DNA of 64,000 nt. Source: Mycobacterium sp. ITM-2016-00318. GTDB lineage: Bacteria > Actinomycetota > Actinomycetes > Mycobacteriales > Mycobacteriaceae. A program made the translations under genes and the position numbers. Where the stretch lies: contig NZ_CP134400.1 of the NCBI RefSeq assembly GCF_002968285.2, forward strand, positions 4,154,001 through 4,218,000. Reading direction: 5' to 3'. Position 1 is the stretch's first letter. Every line of letters starts with the position of its first letter. Below, in pieces: positions 59,657-64,000 of this stretch. Below the pieces are notes generated by a model. It saw only the letters and a list, made by a program, of their open reading frames with translations. It searched no databases and was not told the origin of the DNA.

Positions 59657-60160
59657 TCAGTACTTGTTAGCCGACTTGCCGCCAGACGTTGTTCCAGAAC
59701 GGAACTCGACAATGTCGCCCTTCGTTCGGACTAACTTCTGCACTTCCAATAGATGGGCGTAGGGATCCGCCTCGGCACCGACGGATTCCGGCATCGGATA
59801 GTAGGTCTTGATGAGCAGATTTCCATCGTCGTCCCATGCGAACGTTTCAATGCTGTAGGCCATCTGCACCTTCGGCTCAGCGCCGAAGTGGTTCTCGCAC
59901 ACCCAGGCCATCTCGTTGCCGTTGACCTGAACCGTCATCATCTTGATCTTGAGAATCGACTGAATCATGTCGTAGGCATCCGACGTCGCAGCTTCGAAGC
60001 CGCGCTTCTCCTCCGTGCCGACAGGGTCGAACATTCGGACCTCCCCGGGGCAGATAGTGCGCCACGACGCCACCCATTCGTCCTTCTTCCCTGCGTTCCA
60101 CAACTCCGCGTGCTTGGCCGCGTGCGCTAAGCGAGCCTGACGGCTTGGAACCTTGCTCAT
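59657..60160 (-). CDS. NTF2/SnoaL-like protein with a ychF-like 3' end
   Basis: 167-residue cytosolic protein. HAAKHAELWNAGKKDEWVASW at about residues 13-33 is the N-terminal helix region of NTF2-fold (SnoaL, ketosteroid-isomerase-like) proteins; VNGNEMAWVCENHFGAEP and YSIETFAWDDDGNLLIKTYY form the sheet. The C-terminus GDIVEFRSG is encoded by DNA matching the ychF 3' end (echo C), followed by a short novel tail read through by a 5-bp insertion. Catalytic residues are not evident. Confidence 0.7.
   Translation of the reverse strand: MSKVPSRQARLAHAAKHAELWNAGKKDEWVASWRTICPGEVRMFDPVGTEEKRGFEAATSDAYDMIQSILKIKMMTVQVNGNEMAWVCENHFGAEPKVQMAYSIETFAWDDDGNLLIKTYYPMPESVGAEADPYAHLLEVQKLVRTKGDIVEFRSGTTSGGKSANKY
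59684..59719 (-). repeat. Echo C of the ychF 3' end
   Basis: AGACGTTG, an 8-bp segment, then CGGAACTCGACAATGTCGCC. The latter matches the ychF end at 18 of 20 positions. Relative to ychF and echo B, five extra bases lie between the two conserved blocks, which removes the ychF-type stop and extends the NTF2-like frame. Confidence 0.5.
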
Positions 60161-60244
60161 GTCGACCGGTGTCCGTTCCTTCGGCTGGTGATCACCGTGG
60201 ACACGATAGCTGGACAGGTGTCCAGCCAGAAGGACTGCTTTGTC

Positions 60245-61324
60245 CTACACGTTGAATCGGAACTCGACGACGTCGCCGTCGGCCATCACGTAGTCCTTGC
60301 CTTCCATCCGCACCTTGCCCGCGGACTTCGCCGCCGCCATCGAACCGGCCGACATCAGGTCGTCGTAGGAGACGACCTCAGCCTTGATGAAGCCCTTCTC
60401 GAAGTCGGTGTGAATGACCCCGGCCGCCTTCGGCGCGGTGTCGCCTTGATGAATCGTCCACGCCCGCGACTCTTTCGGGCCAGCGGTGAGGAACGTCTGC
60501 AGCCGCAGCGTGTGGAAGCCGGCCCGCGCCAGCGCGTCGAGCCCGCGCTCGGTCTGGCCGATCGACTCGAGAAGCTCGGCGGCCGACTCGTCGTCGAGCT
60601 CCTGTAATTCGGCTTCGATCTTCGCGTCGAGGAACACCGCGTCGGCCGGGGCGACCATATCCCGCAGCGCGGCCACCCGCGCCTCGTCGGTGAGCACCTC
60701 CTCGTCGGCGTTGAAGACATAGAGGAACGGTTTGGTCGTCAACAGGTTCAGCTCGCGCAGCAATGTTAGGTCGACGGATTGCCCGGCCGCGAAGAGCGTC
60801 TTGTCGTCGTTGAGGATTTCCTGCGCGGCCACCGCCGCCTCGTGCGCGGGCCTGCGGTCCTTGTGCGTGCGCGCTTCCTTCTCCAGCCGCGGTATTGCCC
60901 GCTCCAGAGTTTGCAGGTCGGCGAGGATGAGCTCCGTTTCGATCACCTCGATGTCGGACCTGGGGTCGATGCGGCCGTCGACGTGAGCCACGTCGTCATC
61001 GGTGAAGACCCGCACTACTTGGCAGATCGCATCGCTCTCGCGGATGTTGGCAAGGAACTTGTTGCCCAGACCTGCGCCTTCGGACGCGCCTTTGACAATC
61101 CCGGCGATGTCGACGAACGTGACCGGCGCATGCACAATCTTTTCCGATTCAAACATTTTCGCGAGCTCGTCCAGTCGCGGATCCGGCAGCGCCACTACCC
61201 CCTCGTTCGGCTCGATCGTCGCGAAGGGGTAATTGGCGGCCAACACGTTGTTGCGCGTCAGCGCGTTGAAGAGCGTTGACTTCCCGACATTCGGCAGGCC
61301 CACGATTCCCAGATTCAAGCTCAC
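60245..61324 (-). CDS. ychF: Redox-regulated ATPase YchF (OLA1 family)
   Basis: 359-residue Obg-related P-loop NTPase binding ribosomes and favouring ATP. G1 [14 protein letters not shown] at about residues 9-22, G3 [20 protein letters not shown] at about 71-90, and a G4 region reading LYVFNADE (NxxE in place of NKxD, the YchF hallmark) at about 200. The C-terminal TGS domain ends [14 protein letters not shown]. Starts at GTG; TAGACT lies nine bases upstream. Matches Rv1112 in order. Its 3' end is echoed three times downstream. Confidence 0.93.
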   Translation of the reverse strand: MSLNLGIVGLPNVGKSTLFNALTRNNVLAANYPFATIEPNEGVVALPDPRLDELAKMFESEKIVHAPVTFVDIAGIVKGASEGAGLGNKFLANIRESDAICQVVRVFTDDDVAHVDGRIDPRSDIEVIETELILADLQTLERAIPRLEKEARTHKDRRPAHEAAVAAQEILNDDKTLFAAGQSVDLTLLRELNLLTTKPFLYVFNADEEVLTDEARVAALRDMVAPADAVFLDAKIEAELQELDDESAAELLESIGQTERGLDALARAGFHTLRLQTFLTAGPKESRAWTIHQGDTAPKAAGVIHTDFEKGFIKAEVVSYDDLMSAGSMAAAKSAGKVRMEGKDYVMADGDVVEFRFNV

Positions 61325-61395
61325 AGGGAGCCAAGTCTAGGAGACAACCGCAGGCGCGCCCGCGTGCGCTGGCAGCCACATCCAGCGAGAGCCGG

Positions 61396-61401
61396 TACGG
61401 T
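61396..61401 (+). promoter_or_regulatory. -10 element of leaderless Rv1111c-like gene
   Basis: TACGGT six bases before the GTG at 61408; it decides this start over the longer in-frame one. Confidence 0.45.
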
Positions 61402-61407
61402 CGACGT

Positions 61408-62505
61408 GTGTCGGGACAGCGTGCCAGGTCTGCGGTAGCGGCCGAGCATCGATCCGTGATCCCCACCATCGCTGGTGTTCCGTCATGGGGTGCGGTGCTC
61501 ATTGCGGTCACATTGACCACGATCGGCTTCGCCTTGGACGCCGGCTCCGGCGCCAGAGAACTGACCTTCGCCTTTGCTGCCGCCTACGCGATCGGGTGCA
61601 TCGCCGCCGCGCTGGCCGTGCGTCAGTCGGGCGTCTTCACCGCGGTCATCCAGCCTCCGCTGATCCTGTTCGTCGCGGTTCCCGGTGCGTACTTCCTCTT
61701 CCACGGCGCCGCGATGGACGGCCTGAAGGACCTCTTGATCAACTGCGGTTATCCGCTGATCGAGCGCTTCCCGTTGATGTTCTTCACCTCGGCGATCGTG
61801 CTGCTGGTCGGGCTGGTCCGGTGGAACCTGGGGATGTCGCATCGCCGCACGGCGCCCCGCGAGGCAGCAGAGCCGTCCGAGGGCCGGTTCTCGGCGCTGA
61901 CCGCCAAGATCTCCGGGCTGCTGGCGCGCGACGACGAGGACGCGATCGACGAGGCGCCGGCGCCGCGACGCAGCAGGCAGCATTCGATAGACCGCAGCGC
62001 GCGGGCGGACAGGCCGGCGTCGGGAACCTCGAGGACGCGCAACGGACGCCCGACCAAGCGCACGTCACCGTCGCGCTCACGGCACACCCGCCCGCCGGAG
62101 ACCGAGATCATCGAGCCCGTGACCGAGCGTCCGCGTCGGCCACGCCCCGCCCGCAGCACCGACTCGACGCTCCCCCCGCCCGAACCGCGCCGCAGGCAGC
62201 GTTCGTCGTCGACTCGATCGTCGTCGACCCGGTCGTCATCCACGCGCGAACCCCGCAAGCAGCCGCCGCCCAGCGAGCGCCGGTCCCCCTATCAACGGCC
62301 CGATCGGCACAGCAAGTTCGACGGCTTCGAGCCCTTCGAGCCGCACGGCACGAACGGGTCCAACGGCAACGGCGGCAACGGTTCTCATCACCCGATCTCG
62401 CGGGTGCGCTACCGCGGCGCCGACGAAGGCGATCAGCGTCAGCAGTACCGGGACCGGCCGCGCGCAGCCAAGCATCGGGCCGAGGCCTGGGAGTACGACG
62501 TCTAG
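61408..62505 (+). CDS. Membrane protein with long basic tail (Rv1111c-like, DUF6542-like)
   Basis: 365-residue protein. Four hydrophobic helices lie in the first 145 residues (VPSWGAVLIAVTLTTIGFAL and so on, ending at FPLMFFTSAIVLLVGLVRW). A disordered cytosolic tail of about 215 residues follows, rich in Arg, Ser, Pro, with RSSSTRSSSTR repeats near 280 and a Gly/Asn block (GSNGNGGNGS) near 330. The position between ychF and ispH matches Rv1111c. Function unknown. GTG 61408 is preferred to the frame start inside the ychF promoter region. Confidence 0.78.
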   Translation: MSGQRARSAVAAEHRSVIPTIAGVPSWGAVLIAVTLTTIGFALDAGSGARELTFAFAAAYAIGCIAAALAVRQSGVFTAVIQPPLILFVAVPGAYFLFHGAAMDGLKDLLINCGYPLIERFPLMFFTSAIVLLVGLVRWNLGMSHRRTAPREAAEPSEGRFSALTAKISGLLARDDEDAIDEAPAPRRSRQHSIDRSARADRPASGTSRTRNGRPTKRTSPSRSRHTRPPETEIIEPVTERPRRPRPARSTDSTLPPPEPRRRQRSSSTRSSSTRSSSTREPRKQPPPSERRSPYQRPDRHSKFDGFEPFEPHGTNGSNGNGGNGSHHPISRVRYRGADEGDQRQQYRDRPRAAKHRAEAWEYDV

Positions 62506-62511
62506 AACGGC

Positions 62512-63513
62512 CTAGCCGCGAGCCGGGCGGATCTCGCGGGGCAGCGCGAAGACCAACGTCTCGTTGGCGGTCGTCACCGGCTGCACCGTGCCGAAGCCGA
62601 GCTCGGCAAGGCGCTCCAGCACGCCGCGGACCAGGATCTCGGGAACCGAAGCGCCGGAGGTGACGCCGACGGTGCTGACGCCGTCGAGCCAGGCCGGCTC
62701 TATGTCGTCGGCGTAGTCGACGAGGTAGGCGGCGTCGGATCCGGCGCCCAGCGCCACCTCGACCAGCCGCACCGAGTTCGAAGAATTGCGCGAGCCGACG
62801 ACGATCACCAGCTGGCACTCCGGCGCCATCGCCTTGACCGCGACTTGGCGGTTCTGGGTGGCGTAGCAGATGTCGTCGCTTGGCGGGTCCTGCAGTGTGG
62901 GGAACTTCTCCCGCAACCGGCGCACCGTCTCCATCGTCTCGTCGACCGACAGCGTGGTCTGCGACAGCCAGATCACCTTGTTCGGGTCGCGGACAGTCAC
63001 GCCGTCGACCGCGTCGGGGTTGTCGACGACCTGCACGTGGTCGGGCGCCTCCCCGGCGGTCCCGACGACCTCTTCGTGGCCTTCGTGGCCGATCAGCAGG
63101 ATGTCGTAGTCGTCGCGGGCGAACCGCTTCGCCTCGTTGTGCACCTTCGTGACCAGCGGGCAGGTCGCGTCGATGACCTTCAGGTCGCGTTCCTTGGCGT
63201 TGACGTGCACCGTCGGTGCAACGCCGTGCGCCGAGAACACCACGATCGAGCCTTCGGGGACCTCGTCGGTCTCGTCGACGAAGATCGCACCGGACTTGGC
63301 CAGTGTCTCCACCACGTGGACGTTGTGGACGATCTCGTGACGGACGTACACCGGCGCGCCGTGCTTTTCCAGCGCCCGCTCGACCGTCTCGACGGCGCGG
63401 TCAACGCCCGCGCAGTAGCCGCGGGGCTCGGCAAGCAGTACGCGCTTGCCCGCCACACCGCTGGACGCCGAGCTGGAGGCACCCGGAATCCCCATGTTGA
63501 TAGTCGAGGGCAT
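62512..63513 (-). CDS. ispH: 4-hydroxy-3-methylbut-2-enyl diphosphate reductase
   Basis: 333-residue IspH (LytB2-like) iron-sulphur enzyme making IPP and DMAPP in the last step of the MEP pathway. The three [4Fe-4S] Cys are visible: [14 protein letters not shown] at about residue 35, [11 protein letters not shown] at about 125, and [10 protein letters not shown] at about 220. HEIVHN and GHEGHEE supply substrate His residues, and [11 protein letters not shown] and TSGASVPE are the diphosphate-binding loops. ATG 63513 fits the usual length and follows a TACCCT -10 by seven bases. Confidence 0.95.
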   Translation of the reverse strand: MPSTINMGIPGASSSASSGVAGKRVLLAEPRGYCAGVDRAVETVERALEKHGAPVYVRHEIVHNVHVVETLAKSGAIFVDETDEVPEGSIVVFSAHGVAPTVHVNAKERDLKVIDATCPLVTKVHNEAKRFARDDYDILLIGHEGHEEVVGTAGEAPDHVQVVDNPDAVDGVTVRDPNKVIWLSQTTLSVDETMETVRRLREKFPTLQDPPSDDICYATQNRQVAVKAMAPECQLVIVVGSRNSSNSVRLVEVALGAGSDAAYLVDYADDIEPAWLDGVSTVGVTSGASVPEILVRGVLERLAELGFGTVQPVTTANETLVFALPREIRPARG

Positions 63514-63520
63514 GGTTCCC

Positions 63521-63526
63521 AGGGTA
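63521..63526 (-). promoter_or_regulatory. -10 element of leaderless ispH gene
   Basis: TACCCT on the minus strand, seven bases before the ATG at 63511-63513. Confidence 0.45.
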
Positions 63527-63554
63527 CTGACCCGCGCCGCCTGAGGGCCAGCCG

Positions 63555-63560
63555 TAGGCT
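63555..63560 (+). promoter_or_regulatory. -10 element of leaderless Rv1109c-like gene
   Basis: TAGGCT seven bases before the ATG at 63568. Confidence 0.5.
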
Positions 63561-63567
63561 GTGGCCC

Positions 63568-64000
63568 ATGGCTACCGCACCGTACGGGGTCCGTCTGCTG
63601 GTAGGAGCTGCGGTCACCGCTATAGAGGAAACACGCAAGCTTCCGCAGACCATCCTGATGTACCCGATGACCGTCGCAAGCCAGATCGCGCATCTCGTGA
63701 TGAAGATGCAGCAGGACGTGGCCGACCTGGTGAACCGGGGCGACGAGACACTGGAAGGGCTGTTCCCGCCCAAGGACGAGCAGCCCGAGTGGGCGACGTT
63801 CGACGAGGATCTGACCGACGAGGCGCCCGCGCCGTCGGCTCCGGACGGTGAACGGCTGACCGAGGGCAGGTTCGCCCTCTTCACCGGCGGCGAGCCCGAG
63901 ACGCTGACGGACGATGAGGCAGGGTCTGCCACAGACGACCAGCCCGACATCGTCAAGAAACTGGACTACGAGACGTTGACATTGGCCCAGTTGCGGGCGC
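63568..64000 (+). CDS. Lipid-droplet-associated protein (Rv1109c-like), 3' truncated by window end
   Basis: First 144 residues of a protein running off the window. The N-terminus [20 protein letters not shown], then [35 protein letters not shown], forms amphipathic helices typical of actinobacterial lipid-droplet-associated proteins. An acidic Pro/Glu/Asp-rich linker follows, ending near [13 protein letters not shown], which looks like the start of a short helical C-terminal module. Divergent from ispH by 54 bp, as Rv1109c is from lytB2. Confidence 0.75.
   Translation, partial: MATAPYGVRLLVGAAVTAIEETRKLPQTILMYPMTVASQIAHLVMKMQQDVADLVNRGDETLEGLFPPKDEQPEWATFDEDLTDEAPAPSAPDGERLTEGRFALFTGGEPETLTDDEAGSATDDQPDIVKKLDYETLTLAQLRA

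Noticed and set aside
56774..60295. Calling the segment a proven integrative element
   Set aside because: No integrase, excision or transfer genes are present; only repeated gene ends are directly seen, so it is reported as a finding rather than as a mobile element.

Overview
The window is about 64 kb of high-GC actinobacterial chromosome and is best read as a Mycolicibacterium or other rapidly growing Mycobacterium. The evidence is mycobacterial gene families (PimE, MmpL13, Mcr, Mce-associated proteins, F420-type oxidoreductase, LCM-type methyltransferases), many GTG starts, many leaderless-looking starts, and gene order. From memory, the order mutT2, phhB, pimE, two Ala/Pro-rich secreted proteins, an HhH protein, an Rv1155-like protein, omt, GntR, sirtuin, a methyltransferase, mmpL13, an SDR, mcr, echA, ..., ychF, an Rv1111c-like gene, ispH and an Rv1109c-like gene follows M. 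tuberculosis Rv1160 down to Rv1109c. Genus-specific genes are inserted between these.

Layout. 0-5.3 kb is core envelope and repair (mutT2, phhB, pimE, secreted Ala/Pro proteins, nitroreductase, HhH protein). 5.4-8.7 kb is transport: a DUF485 protein coupled to an acetate-type sodium symporter, then an MFS pump. 9-12.8 kb holds an F420-type FMN protein, two paralogous carboxyl-methyltransferases around a DUF1697 gene, a GntR regulator and a SIRT5-like sirtuin. 12.9-16.6 kb is a methyltransferase/TetR/mmpL13 operon with a strong dyad operator upstream. 17.6-21.5 kb and 27.6-29.6 kb are acyl-CoA metabolism (nitronate monooxygenase-like, SDR, Mcr, two crotonases, thiolase). An intact IS630-type element lies at 22.9-24.0 kb, exactly in the overlapping stop codons of two convergent genes. 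29.7-33.6 kb has a large cyclase-like/AAA signalling protein and a methyltransferase.

34.6-40.0 kb is a lipid-linked block: a DUF3556 membrane protein under a KstR-like operator, a WS/DGAT-like acyltransferase, an epoxide-hydrolase-like protein and two Mce-associated proteins. 41.3-46.8 kb has TetR regulators, a hydrolase coupled to a kinase/M23-like/aminotransferase-fold fusion, and a GDT1/UPF0016 exporter behind a yybP-ykoY-type riboswitch. 46.9-55.9 kb mixes a LuxR-type ATPase regulator, an adenylyl cyclase, small proteins, an HNH protein and methyltransferases.

56-60.3 kb is a plastic segment. It contains NTF2/SnoaL-like genes and a DHA2 pump plus AhpD-like protein behind a CsoR/RcnR-type operator. 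Four copies of the 3' end of ychF punctuate it, one genuine and three echoes. The window closes with ychF, an Rv1111c-like membrane protein, ispH and a truncated lipid-droplet-associated protein gene. No tRNA, rRNA or CRISPR array was seen.
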